Assembly: GCA_016190545.1 (NCBI GenBank)
Contig: JACPQI010000201.1
Span: forward strand, 1 to 13,399
Direction of reading: 5' to 3'
Source of the DNA: Chloroflexota bacterium
Lineage (GTDB): Bacteria > Chloroflexota > Dehalococcoidia > SHYB01 > JACPQI01
Length of the DNA: 13,399 nt
Numbering within the stretch: position 1 is the first letter of the stretch; each line of letters starts with the position of its first letter. The translations under genes were made by a program, and so were the position numbers. This document shows positions 1-6,258 of the stretch, one piece after another. Under the pieces are notes generated by a model that was given only the letters and a program-made list of their open reading frames with translations, was not told the origin of the DNA and did no database searches.

Positions 1-65
1 CATCGGTTGTTTGCACTTTTAAGCTGGTCTCAATAGTACAGGCGGACCACGCGCGGGAGGCCACG

Positions 66-560
66 ATGGACTGGTACCGGTTGACGGTGACGCTGCACGT
101 GCTGGCAGCGGTAGTCTGGGCGGGCGGCCAACTATTCATTGCGGCGGTGATGGTGCCGCTGGCGCTACGGCTGGAGCCGGGGCTGCGCGCCCAGCTCATC
201 GGGCAGATGGGGCGTCGCTTCCGCTGGGTGAGCTGGCTAATGCTGCTGACGCTGGTGGGGACGGGCCTGGCCCAGTCGTTCGAGCACTGGGGCCTGCGGC
301 CAGGCTACATCGCCTCCAGCGACTTCTTCGCGGTGGTGAAGTGGCGGCTGCTGACGGCCAAGGTGTCCCTGGTAGCCCTGGTGCTGGCTCTGAGCGCGCT
401 CCACGATTTCGCCCTGGGACCGCGCCTGGTGCGCTTGCAGCGGGAGGCGGCAGGGCAAGGGCAGGCAGCGCGGCTGCGCAAGGCCGTATCGTGGCTGGCC
501 CGCGTCAACGTGGCGCTGACGGTGACGATTGTCGTTCTGGCGGTGTTGATCGCCAGGTAG
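66..560 (+). CDS. CopD-like four-helix membrane protein
   Basis: The 164-residue product has four hydrophobic segments at about residues 5-33, 54-70, 95-117 and 144-162. Helix 1 carries a His-Val-Leu-Ala-Ala then Trp-Ala-Gly-Gly pattern. Helix 3 ends with His113-Asp114, and the last helix begins with an Asn. This layout resembles the CopD copper-resistance domain (Pfam PF05425), whose members are inner-membrane proteins linked to copper handling. No other copper gene is visible nearby, so transport of copper is not shown. The ATG at 66 is preceded by GGGAGG at 55-60 with a 5-base spacer, which supports this start. The gene converges on the helix-turn-helix gene, leaving 26 bases between stop codons. 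The family call is moderate; other small multi-helix DUF families share this look. Confidence 0.72.
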   Translation: MDWYRLTVTLHVLAAVVWAGGQLFIAAVMVPLALRLEPGLRAQLIGQMGRRFRWVSWLMLLTLVGTGLAQSFEHWGLRPGYIASSDFFAVVKWRLLTAKVSLVALVLALSALHDFALGPRLVRLQREAAGQGQAARLRKAVSWLARVNVALTVTIVVLAVLIAR

Positions 561-586
561 AAGCGCGGGGGCACGCTTACAAGCCG

Positions 587-1084
587 TCAAGCAGCGTGGG
601 CGGAGACGCTTTCGCCGTGGGCGATGGCTCGGTGGTGCGACCGAGTCCAGGGAAAGAGGCGCTGCCACCAGGCATGCCTGGGTGCCGGCAGGGCGGCCAG
701 GACCTGCCTCGCCTGTATCTGCGCCTGCTGGGCCTGGTTCTGGGCCTGCTGGAGCAGGACGTGAAGCTCGTGGATCTGGCGGTCCTTCTCCTGGAGCTGC
801 TGCTGCATCACTTCCATGAGGCGAGTCATCTCGGCCAGGGCCTCGGAGTCGTGGCTGGCCTCCTCTTCGCCCTTGGCCGCCGCCAGGTCGGCAGGGAGAA
901 CGACCTTGTAGGTGTAGCCCTGGGGGGTCTCCTCGCGCTCGGCGCGGAGGTCGCCGCGCTTGACGCGACGGCGGACGGTGTTGACGGAGCAGCCCAAGAG
1001 GCGCGCCGCCTCCTCGATGGTGACGCCCTCCGCGTGGGTAGCCTGCTGGGTAGCCGATGGGCCGGTCGCGACGTGGGTGGTCAT
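587..1084 (-). CDS. Helix-turn-helix (MerR/excisionase-fold) protein with coiled coil
   Basis: The 165-residue protein has three parts. Residues 21-68 form a compact DNA-binding helix-turn-helix of the MerR/excisionase type: a TIEEAARLLG helix, then SVNTVRRRVKRGDL, then a short beta hairpin with a Tyr-Thr-Tyr strand. Residues 80-130 form a Gln/Glu-rich coiled coil that likely mediates dimerisation. The tail holds an aromatic-basic patch (HAWWQRLFPW, residues 137-146) and then a His-rich end. Such proteins occur next to mobile or plasmid-like genes, but no target is evident here. AGGAGG at 1094-1099, 9 bases before the ATG, is a strong ribosome binding site. The gene lies 277 bases downstream of the PIN toxin on the same strand, with a foldback repeat between them. 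Function unknown beyond probable DNA binding. Confidence 0.8.
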   Translation of the reverse strand: MTTHVATGPSATQQATHAEGVTIEEAARLLGCSVNTVRRRVKRGDLRAEREETPQGYTYKVVLPADLAAAKGEEEASHDSEALAEMTRLMEVMQQQLQEKDRQIHELHVLLQQAQNQAQQAQIQARQVLAALPAPRHAWWQRLFPWTRSHHRAIAHGESVSAHAA

Positions 1085-1093
1085 GCCTGCTTC

Positions 1094-1099
1094 CTCCTG
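1094..1099 (-). promoter_or_regulatory. Ribosome binding site of helix-turn-helix gene
   Basis: On the minus strand this reads AGGAGG, a full match to the anti-Shine-Dalgarno core, 9 bases before the ATG at 1084. It fixes the start of the 165-residue protein and excludes the longer overlapping frames. Confidence 0.75.
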
Positions 1100-1131
1100 C
1101 TGTGGTCTTGCTTGCGGGGCCGCTTCTGTTC

Positions 1132-1207
1132 TCCTTCGACAGGCTTAGAGCCTGCCTTGAGGCCGCCGAAGGGACGAACGGAAATACTCGCACTTTCGTG
1201 GACTAAG
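1132..1207. repeat. Foldback intergenic repeat (TTCGACAGGC type)
   Basis: Outer arms CCTTCG (1133-1138) and CGAAGG (1167-1172) enclose an inner perfect hairpin, CAGGCT / AGCCTG (1140-1145 and 1149-1154) with loop TAG. It continues as GACGAACGG and a stretch reading, on the other strand, TCCACGAAAGTGCGAG. The look matches dispersed repeats with a CTTGTCGAAGG core that recur in intergenic DNA of many environmental bacteria; that comparison is from memory. It sits between the PIN toxin stop and the helix-turn-helix gene. Several spurious open frames cross it. Copy number cannot be judged from one window. Confidence 0.6.
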
Positions 1208-1361
1208 TTTTGAACTTTGTGCAAAAGATGGTAGCCGCCGGATACCCGCTTGGGAAGGTGTTTGGCGGGCAAATTTTCGCGAGATGGCTGACTACGGCAG
1301 GGACAAGGTGTCAGGTGCATGTGCAGGAAGCGCATCCCGCATGGGGAACAGCAGGACGGCG

Positions 1362-1808
1362 TCAGGCGCCTCGCAGCACTTCCTTGAGGAAGTCCCCAGG
1401 GGTGGTCACTTTCACAGGCAGCCCGGCTGCGAGCACTTTCGCAGTGAGCAGATGTCGCCGGTCCAACGTCAACAGATGTGTGGCCTGGCAGGACAGGGCT
1501 GCGGCAAGCACATGGGCGTCTTTCCTGTCAACCAGAGCGCAGCACTCCTCGACACGGCTTGCTGGGGGAGACGCCGCTACCTCCGGCTCTACCCCGGCAA
1601 GCTGTTGGTAGAACCGCAGGAGCTCTGCCTGGCCGAACTTCTCGGCGATGTTGACACGGGCCTCCAGAAGCACGCGAGTGGTGACCACGACGCGGAAGCG
1701 TTTCGCCTGGCACACCTCAAACGCCGCCGCCGATCCCCCTGAGGGCGAGCGCGACGCCGCCACCAGGACACTGGCGTCCAGGAAAACGACAGCCCGCCCG
1801 GCTTCCAC
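1362..1808 (-). CDS. PIN-domain toxin (VapC-like ribonuclease)
   Basis: The 148-residue product is a single PIN domain of normal length. PIN toxins are magnesium-dependent ribonucleases that cut tRNA, rRNA or mRNA when freed from their antitoxin. The acidic quartet is visible: Asp11 in FLDASVL, Glu49 in VLLEAR, Asp97 in DRKDAHVLAAA, and Asp116 in LLTLDRRHLL. The C-terminal VTTPGDFLKEVL is typical of this PIN group. The start is GTG at 1806-1808, immediately after the antitoxin TAG stop at 1809-1811, with no base between them. GGAGG at 1818-1822 lies inside the antitoxin's last codons, 9 bases before the GTG, so translation is likely coupled. The target RNA cannot be told from sequence. Confidence 0.88.
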   Translation of the reverse strand: MEAGRAVVFLDASVLVAASRSPSGGSAAAFEVCQAKRFRVVVTTRVLLEARVNIAEKFGQAELLRFYQQLAGVEPEVAASPPASRVEECCALVDRKDAHVLAAALSCQATHLLTLDRRHLLTAKVLAAGLPVKVTTPGDFLKEVLRGA

Positions 1809-2087
1809 CTACAGCTTCCTCCGCTTAAGTAGGGCGCGAACCCGCCGGACCGTCGCCTCGTCGAGCTTGTCCTCCTCCAGAAAGCGCGTAATATCCCCTT
1901 CGGTATAGCGGCGCAGGGACTCACTCTCCGGGCGCAGAGGCTCTATCTCAAGGCGGTCCCCAACGAGGGAGACCCGCAGCAAGGTATGCGCATCGATCCC
2001 CAGGGCCTGGCGAAATGGCGCGGGAATAGTAATTTGGCCTTTGGGCAGCGGCCTCACAATCTTGCGCGGCGCAGCGACCTTCGGCAT
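1809..2087 (-). CDS. AbrB/MazE-type antitoxin
   Basis: The 92-residue protein begins with a swapped-hairpin AbrB DNA-binding domain (about residues 8-52), with the diagnostic PLPKGQITIPAPFRQALGI stretch and an ending Asp-Arg-Leu-Glu-Ile-Glu strand. The C-terminal part (about 58-92) is charged and helical (YTEGDITRFLEEDKLDEATV, then an Arg/Lys-rich end). In this family that part binds and blocks the partner PIN toxin. GGAGG at 2095-2099, 7 bases before the ATG, supports the start. An extended -10 promoter with an inverted repeat over it lies upstream, as expected for an operon that represses itself. Operon with the PIN gene is nearly certain from the zero-base junction. Confidence 0.88.
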   Translation of the reverse strand: MPKVAAPRKIVRPLPKGQITIPAPFRQALGIDAHTLLRVSLVGDRLEIEPLRPESESLRRYTEGDITRFLEEDKLDEATVRRVRALLKRRKL

Positions 2088-2132
2088 GAGATAGCCTCCA
2101 CTTTTCTAAAAGTTGGAATTTCATCTTTTTCC

Positions 2133-2145
2133 ATCATACCATGAT
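2133..2145 (-). promoter_or_regulatory. Extended -10 promoter and putative operator of the toxin-antitoxin operon
   Basis: On the minus strand, 2141-2133 reads TGG then TATGAT, an extended -10 element (5 of 6 matches to TATAAT). An inverted repeat ATCAT-ACC-ATGAT (2133-2137 and 2141-2145) covers the same bases. Another inverted repeat, CTTTT-CT-AAAAG, lies at 2101-2112 between promoter and start. An operator over the -10 box fits the known autorepression of AbrB/MazE antitoxins; binding itself is inferred. Confidence 0.5.
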
Positions 2146-2229
2146 ACTGGCGCGGCGGGCAATGGTCCCTGCCCATCGCACCTCGCACCGTCGCGAACTG
2201 TACTGCAGCCTCTAGCCGCCGCGCGGGTG

Positions 2230-2238
2230 TGCTAGAAT
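2230..2238 (+). promoter_or_regulatory. Extended -10 promoter of the RNase HI-MoaC gene
   Basis: The sequence TGC-TAGAAT is an extended -10 element, TAGAAT at 2233-2238 matching 5 of 6 consensus bases. No good -35 box is seen 17 bases upstream, which is usual for extended -10 promoters. Transcription would begin near 2245. That is downstream of the ATG at 2237, so that codon cannot be the start and the GTG at 2273 is favoured. Confidence 0.5.
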
Positions 2239-2272
2239 GGGGCCAGCTTTGCGGGCAGATAGGAGCGACGCC

Positions 2273-3196
2273 GTGGGGCACATCCGCATCTACACGGACG
2301 GGGCGTGCCAGGGCAACCCGGGACCCGGCGGCTGGGCGGCCGTCCTGCTCGACGACAGCCGGAAAACGGTGCTGCAGGGCCATGAGGAGCGTACGACGAG
2401 CAACCGCATGGAGCTGCTGGCGGCCATCCAAGGGCTGGAGCATACGCCGGAAGGCAGCCACGCGACGGTCTACAGCGATAGCCAGTACCTGGTCTTTACG
2501 ATGACCAGGGGATGGAAGCGCAACAAGAATCTTGACCTCTGGCAGCGCCTCGACGAGCTGGTGAAAAAACGGGAGGTGCACTGGGACTGGATAGAGGGCC
2601 ACGCTGGTCATCCGGAGAACGAGGAGGCGAACCGCCTGGCCCAGGCCCAAACGGGGATGTCCGGTGTTCCATCGGCGAAAAGTGAGCAAGCGCCGCCAGT
2701 GGCGAGGCCCGCTGGAGTCGGCCCATCGCTGACGCACGTTGACGAGCAGGGCCGGGCCCGCATGGTGGACATCGGCGGGAAGCCGGAGACGGCGCGGGAG
2801 GCCGTCGCCAAGGGCCGGGTGCTGATGGAGCGGTCGACGCTGGAGCTGGTGAAGCGGGGGCTTATCGAGAAGGGCGACGTGCTCTCGGTGGCGCGGACGG
2901 CGGGCATCATGGCGGCCAAACGCACCCACGATCTGGTCCCCCTGTGCCACCCGCTGCTACTGACCCACGTGAGCGTGGACCTGCAGCCCAACGACCAGGC
3001 CGGGGCCATCGATATTTCGGCGACGGTGCGGACGACGGGCAAGACCGGGGTGGAGATGGAGGCGCTGACGGCGGTGAGCGTGGCGGCGCTGACTGTCTAC
3101 GATATGTGCAAGGCGGCGGACAAGGGGATGCGCATCACCGAGGTGCGTCTGGTGCGCAAGACGGGCGGCAAGAGCGGGACGTATGTGAGGGAGTGA
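2273..3196 (+). CDS. Ribonuclease HI - MoaC fusion (cyclic pyranopterin monophosphate synthase)
   Basis: One 307-residue frame carries two complete enzymes. Residues 1-126 are ribonuclease HI, which cuts RNA in RNA-DNA hybrids: [15 protein letters not shown] (Asp9), RMELLA (Glu47), YSDSQY (Asp69) and GHAGHPENE (His110). The fourth metal ligand, Asp134 in E. coli, is Asn120 here. Residues 151-307 are MoaC, which makes cyclic pyranopterin monophosphate in the first stage of molybdenum cofactor synthesis. It retains Lys200 (EKGDVL), [21 protein letters not shown], Asp277 and Lys284 in the YDMCKAADK region. A Pro/Ala/Ser-rich linker (127-150) joins them. GTG at 2273 is chosen over ATG at 2237 because AGGAG (2261-2265) lies 7 bases upstream and the promoter overlaps the ATG. 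An internal start at Met129 (position 2657) could yield free MoaC. No other moa gene is nearby. Confidence 0.9.
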   Translation: MGHIRIYTDGACQGNPGPGGWAAVLLDDSRKTVLQGHEERTTSNRMELLAAIQGLEHTPEGSHATVYSDSQYLVFTMTRGWKRNKNLDLWQRLDELVKKREVHWDWIEGHAGHPENEEANRLAQAQTGMSGVPSAKSEQAPPVARPAGVGPSLTHVDEQGRARMVDIGGKPETAREAVAKGRVLMERSTLELVKRGLIEKGDVLSVARTAGIMAAKRTHDLVPLCHPLLLTHVSVDLQPNDQAGAIDISATVRTTGKTGVEMEALTAVSVAALTVYDMCKAADKGMRITEVRLVRKTGGKSGTYVRE

Positions 3197-3202
3197 GCGG
3201 CC

Positions 3203-3442
3203 CTACTCCCCGTACGCCATCTGATTCATCATTTTGGCGAAGCTGGTCCAGTCCCACCGTGCCGACCGTTTACGGTTGCTACCGGTCCAAGTGAAAGACC
3301 CCCGACCCACAACAAGCGAGCCCAGTTTCTCGTCGTCCGAGAACACATCCAGTGATAAGGAAGTCCCGGCCTTCGTAAGATCATGCACCTTGAAATCCGC
3401 TATCACTCTATGTTTCCTCTCTACCGTGCGCCTTTTCGGCAT
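3203..3442 (-). CDS. Small protein of unknown function, 79 residues
   Basis: The protein starts with a basic segment (MPKRRTVERKHRV), then predicted beta strands: VIADFKVHDL, SLSLDVFSDD, LGSLVVGRGSFTW. It ends with WDWTSFAKMMNQM. The Gly-Arg-Gly-Ser-x-x-Trp motif and the C-terminal W-x-x-FAxxM look conserved and recall small uncharacterised proteins seen in Chloroflexota-like genomes, but I cannot name a family. The ATG at 3442 is preferred over the adjacent GTG at 3445 because AAGGAG (3450-3455) is 7 bases away. It converges on the RNase HI-MoaC gene with 6 bases between stops, and is divergent from the oxidoreductase gene across about 100 bases. Ribosome binding site and compact fold pattern make it likely real. 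Confidence 0.7.
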   Translation of the reverse strand: MPKRRTVERKHRVIADFKVHDLTKAGTSLSLDVFSDDEKLGSLVVGRGSFTWTGSNRKRSARWDWTSFAKMMNQMAYGE

Positions 3443-3507
3443 CACCGTTCTCCTTTCTGCTCGTAGTATGGCTCAAGTGGCAGTTTAGGGTGAAAGTCGA
3501 TTGCGCT

Positions 3508-3513
3508 TATAAT
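3508..3513 (+). promoter_or_regulatory. -10 element upstream of luciferase-like oxidoreductase
   Basis: A perfect TATAAT lies 31 bases before the ATG at 3545. The -35 position, 17 bases upstream (3485-3490, TTAGGG), is weak. It is in the divergent region shared with the 79-residue protein gene. Confidence 0.45.
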
Positions 3514-3544
3514 AGCACCATTCTTGTTCGGCGAGGGATGCGTC

Positions 3545-4531
3545 ATGACAGGAAAAGCGATCGGCGTGGTGGTGCCCAGCCCCAATACCGCGGCGGCGGT
3601 GCAGGAAATCCAGTCGCTGGAGGAGCAGGGCGTGCCCGCCGTCTGGCTCACGGGCGGCGCCGTCGGCGTGGACGCGCTGGCGGTGCTGGCCGTCGCGGCG
3701 ACGAAGACCAAGCGCATCAAGATGGGGACATCGATCATTCCCACCTACCCGCGCCACCCGTTGGTGATGGTGCAGCAGACGCTGGTCATCGCCCAGCTTG
3801 CGCCGGGCCGGTTCCGCCTGGGCGTCGGGCCCAGCCACAGGCCCATCATGGAAGGTACGTACGGCTTCACGTTCCAGGAGCCGCTGGGCCACCTGCGGGA
3901 GTACCTGAGCATCCTCAAGGCCCTGTTCACCACAGGCGCTGTCGACTTCAAGGGCGCACATTACCGGGCCAACGCCAAAATACAGGGGCCCATCGACGTG
4001 CCGGTGATGGCGTCGGCGCTGCGGCGAGGCTCCTTCGAGCTGTGCGGCGAGGTGTCCGACGGGGCGATTAGCTGGCTGTGCCCGGTGAAGTACCTGCAAG
4101 ACATCGCGCTGCCCGCCATGCGCCAGGGGGCGGCGAAGGCGGGCCGGCAGCCGCCGCCGCTCATGGCCCAAGCCGCCCTGTGCGTGCACGACGACCCGGC
4201 CGAGGTGCAGTCGGCGGTGCGGGAGCAGGTGATTAACCCACGGCTACCCTTCTATCAGAAGATGTTCATAGCCGCCGGCTACCCGGAGGCGTCAAGCGGC
4301 ACGTGGAGCGAAGCGATGATAGACGCGGTGGTGTTCTCCGGCGACGAGCAGCGGGTGGCGGCCCGCATCAAGTCGCTGCTTGCTACCGATGCGGCGGAGG
4401 CGCTGTTCAGCATCGTGAGCGCCGGGAAGGACAAGGCGGCGTCGCGGCAGCGCTCCATCCGGCTCATCGCCAAGGCGGCGAATGCTAGGGCTAAGAGAGT
4501 GTGTGAGAAGGCCTGGTGCGGTGGGGAGTGA
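3545..4531 (+). CDS. Luciferase-like (LLM class) F420/flavin-dependent oxidoreductase
   Basis: The 328-residue product has the bacterial luciferase-like TIM-barrel fold (Pfam PF00296). Members use F420 or FMN to oxidise or reduce small molecules. Supporting stretches are IGVVVPSPN at the first strand, the KRIKMGTSIIPTYPRHPLV strand-loop, and RFRLGVGPSH. Further along are LGHLREYLSILKALF, an IDVPVMASALRR strand typical of sugar or cofactor-phosphate binding, and DGAISWLCP. Substrate cannot be inferred; cofactor F420 is more likely than FMN only by analogy with close-looking proteins. GAGGG (3533-3537), 7 bases before the ATG, supports the start. The last 12 codons (Lys317 to Glu328, with two Cys and one Trp) fall inside a foldback repeat that spans the stop codon, so the tail is probably acquired. 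The gene converges on the small membrane protein. Confidence 0.87.
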   Translation: MTGKAIGVVVPSPNTAAAVQEIQSLEEQGVPAVWLTGGAVGVDALAVLAVAATKTKRIKMGTSIIPTYPRHPLVMVQQTLVIAQLAPGRFRLGVGPSHRPIMEGTYGFTFQEPLGHLREYLSILKALFTTGAVDFKGAHYRANAKIQGPIDVPVMASALRRGSFELCGEVSDGAISWLCPVKYLQDIALPAMRQGAAKAGRQPPPLMAQAALCVHDDPAEVQSAVREQVINPRLPFYQKMFIAAGYPEASSGTWSEAMIDAVVFSGDEQRVAARIKSLLATDAAEALFSIVSAGKDKAASRQRSIRLIAKAANARAKRVCEKAWCGGE

Positions 4532-4588
4532 CCCCTCCCCAGATGCTTCGTCGCTGAACTCCTCAGCATGACATTCCACACACTTTCT
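4494..4588. repeat. Foldback element with 12-base terminal inverted repeats
   Basis: AGAGAGTGTGTG at 4494-4505 and CACACACTTTCT at 4577-4588 are inverted copies with one mismatch. Inside is a hairpin GGGGAG / CTCCCC (4523-4528 and 4535-4540) whose loop holds the oxidoreductase stop codon. A second foldback, ATGCT / AGCAT, lies in ATGCTTCGTCGCTGAACTCC and onward. On the minus strand this reads TGTCATGCTGAGG, like a widespread intergenic repeat in environmental genomes (recognised from memory). No run of T follows, so it is not a classic intrinsic terminator. It may still stop transcription between the two convergent genes. Confidence 0.6.
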
Positions 4589-4665
4589 AATAAAACTCGC
4601 AGAATAGTAGTTTGTCCAACGCCGTAAAAATCGCTGACTTGGAGAGGAAAAGTGGCAGCCAGCGT

Positions 4666-5115
4666 TTAGGTAAGCAAAAGATATATCCCAAGAAGGATTG
4701 ACAAGATCCCTGCGACGAGTGTTTGCGAATTGCTCGCAACTTTATGGCGTGTGAAGAAAGGCCACGTAAGTCTACCTAGGCCTAATACGAGAAATCCTAT
4801 TCCAAAAGGAAAGTCGCTACGCACCAGCGATATGAACACGTGAGTTAAGACACCCACGGCCATCCCTAATGCAACACTGACCGAATTGACGGTTTCTTCC
4901 TGGGAGTGTTTAAGGAGGGCTTCGTTCCAGCGTTTGGGATCCAAAGTCTTGAACCAACCCCAAGCCCAAACCACAAGCATTACGGCTACACCGAAACCGG
5001 TCACCCCGAGGCCCAGTCCCCATATGAAAGCAGGTACTCCTGCTCGTAGGACTTGGGTCCTGTTCAGCGCCTGTTGAGCGTTGGGGGGACTACTGTGCGC
5101 GTCCATGCTTTCCAT
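4666..5115 (-). CDS. Small four-helix membrane protein, unknown function
   Basis: The 149-residue product has a soluble polar N-terminus (about 1-25), a long hydrophobic segment (27-54), an exposed charged loop (56-75, with KTLDPKRWNEALLKHSQEE), and further hydrophobic segments at about 77-97, 103-121 and 132-148. I do not recognise the family. The coding DNA is clearly AT-richer than its neighbours, with mixed third positions, so it may be acquired. The stop of the polyprenyl synthase lies 43 bases upstream on the same strand, so it may be the last gene of that operon. The start is uncertain between ATG 5115 and ATG 5106; neither has a strong ribosome binding site. The hydrophobic pattern in this frame supports coding. 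Confidence 0.65.
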   Translation of the reverse strand: MESMDAHSSPPNAQQALNRTQVLRAGVPAFIWGLGLGVTGFGVAVMLVVWAWGWFKTLDPKRWNEALLKHSQEETVNSVSVALGMAVGVLTHVFISLVRSDFPFGIGFLVLGLGRLTWPFFTRHKVASNSQTLVAGILSILLGIYLLLT

Positions 5116-5158
5116 CCTGAGATGGTTTTAGTGCAGGTTTTCCATTTGGGATACGACG

Positions 5159-6133
5159 TTACTTCCGCCGCTCGACCACGTAGTCGGTGAGGCCGAGGAG
5201 GGAGCGGCGGGCGGGGGTGGCGGGGAGACGCATGGCGGCAGCGCGGGCGGAGTCCAGGAAACCGTTCGCCACGGCGTAGGCCTCCCGGATGAGGCCCGAG
5301 TTGCGGATGCGGTCGATGAGCTTGCGCAATTGCTCCGGATCGCGCTGGCCGTCGTTCAGGCCCAGCTCAGCGAGCGGCGTGCGCTCCAGCAGCATGATGA
5401 AGGGCAGAGTAACCGTCCCCTGGAGCAGGTCGGAGCCGACGGGTTTGCCCACCTCGTTGGCCTCGCCCTGGAAGTCGATGATATCATCCACAATCTGGAA
5501 GGCCTGGCCCAGGTTGTAGCCGAAGGCGCGCGCGGCCTGGACCGTCTCCTCGGGCGCGCCACTCAGGATGGCGCCCGTCTCGGCGGCGGTCTGGAAGAGG
5601 GAGCTGGTCTTACGGAAGATGCGCTGGAAGTAGTGCTCCCGGTCTTGCCGCCAGTTGAAGGCGTCGTGGGTCTCCTGGAGTTCGCCGGTGGAGAGGTGCA
5701 TGATGGCCTCGGCGAAGAGGCGGATGGCCCGCACGTTCTTGGTATCGCAGACCAGGGTGGCGGACTTGGCGAAGAGGTAGTCGCCCACCAGGACGGCAGT
5801 GTGCTGGCCGAACAGGCTACTCAGGGTCGGGCGTCCGCGCCGCACTCGGGAGTTGTCGATAGTGTCGTCATGGATGAGGGTGGCGATGTGCAGCAGCTCC
5901 ACGGCGCAGGCCATGAGGACGGGGTTGTCCGGCTCGGGAGGCGTGTGGAATCGGGAGGCCAGCAGCGTGAGGGCGGGGCGGACCCTCTTGCCGTCCGTTA
6001 CCAAAACCTTATCGAGCATGCTGGACAGGGGGCCGAAGGAGGCCTGGGCGGCGCCCTTGAGTCGGCGCTTGACCTCCTCGAGCTCCGCCGCGATCGGTTC
6101 GTAGATGGCGGCGATGGATGTGGTGCTGCTCAT
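5159..6133 (-). CDS. Trans-polyprenyl diphosphate synthase, probably long-chain
   Basis: This 324-residue enzyme adds isopentenyl diphosphate units to an allylic primer, making the side chain of quinones or carotenoid/lipid precursors. Conserved parts are GKRVRPAL (residues 48-55), the first aspartate-rich motif DDTID (89-93) followed by RRGRPT, the GD at 117-118, the Lys-Thr pair (175-176) in FRKTSSLF, and the second motif DDIID (216-220). The fifth residue before the first motif is Ala84. A small residue there is known to allow long products, whereas aromatic residues limit the enzyme to short ones. Length and motifs fit an IspB/HepT-like synthase; exact chain length is unknown. ATG 6133 is chosen because alignment to the family starts there, although no strong ribosome binding site is seen. 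It lies 125 bases after the MscS-OtsB gene on the same strand. Confidence 0.92.
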   Translation of the reverse strand: MSSTTSIAAIYEPIAAELEEVKRRLKGAAQASFGPLSSMLDKVLVTDGKRVRPALTLLASRFHTPPEPDNPVLMACAVELLHIATLIHDDTIDNSRVRRGRPTLSSLFGQHTAVLVGDYLFAKSATLVCDTKNVRAIRLFAEAIMHLSTGELQETHDAFNWRQDREHYFQRIFRKTSSLFQTAAETGAILSGAPEETVQAARAFGYNLGQAFQIVDDIIDFQGEANEVGKPVGSDLLQGTVTLPFIMLLERTPLAELGLNDGQRDPEQLRKLIDRIRNSGLIREAYAVANGFLDSARAAAMRLPATPARRSLLGLTDYVVERRK

Positions 6134-6258
6134 ATGGTTGACGTCTGTAGTACGCGGGGCTAACCACGGCGCACACAGGCCCCATCCATGATACACCGAA
6201 CAGCCCTCCGCGCATCGGGCGAATGCCTGTGGGAGAGTGTGGAGGTCTACACCTTGAC

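Noticed and set aside
1..65. Promoter for the CopD-like gene (TTGCAC at 11-16 with TAGTAC 17 bases on)
   Set aside because: Only three of six matches in each box; not strong enough to list.
237..1193. 318-codon open frame on the minus strand
   Set aside because: It overlaps the CopD-like and helix-turn-helix genes in another frame; its product is Pro/Gly/Arg-rich low-complexity, as expected of a shadow frame in GC-rich DNA.
1081..1335. 84-codon minus-strand frame crossing the repeat before the helix-turn-helix gene
   Set aside because: Most of it is a translation of the foldback repeat; no ribosome binding site was found.
2237..2272. Upstream ATG start for the RNase HI-MoaC gene
   Set aside because: The ATG overlaps a likely -10 box, and the 12 extra residues are not part of the RNase HI fold; GTG 2273 has a well-spaced ribosome binding site.
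2054..2950. 298-codon open frame on the minus strand
   Set aside because: It is antisense to the clearly recognisable RNase HI-MoaC gene and shows no domain.
3485..4189. 234-codon open frame on the minus strand
   Set aside because: It is antisense to the luciferase-like oxidoreductase; it is His/Arg-rich with no recognisable fold.
6134..6196. Longer start for the polyprenyl synthase
   Set aside because: The extra 21 residues (starting MYHGWGLCAPW) do not resemble the family N-terminus; ATG 6133 fits normal length.
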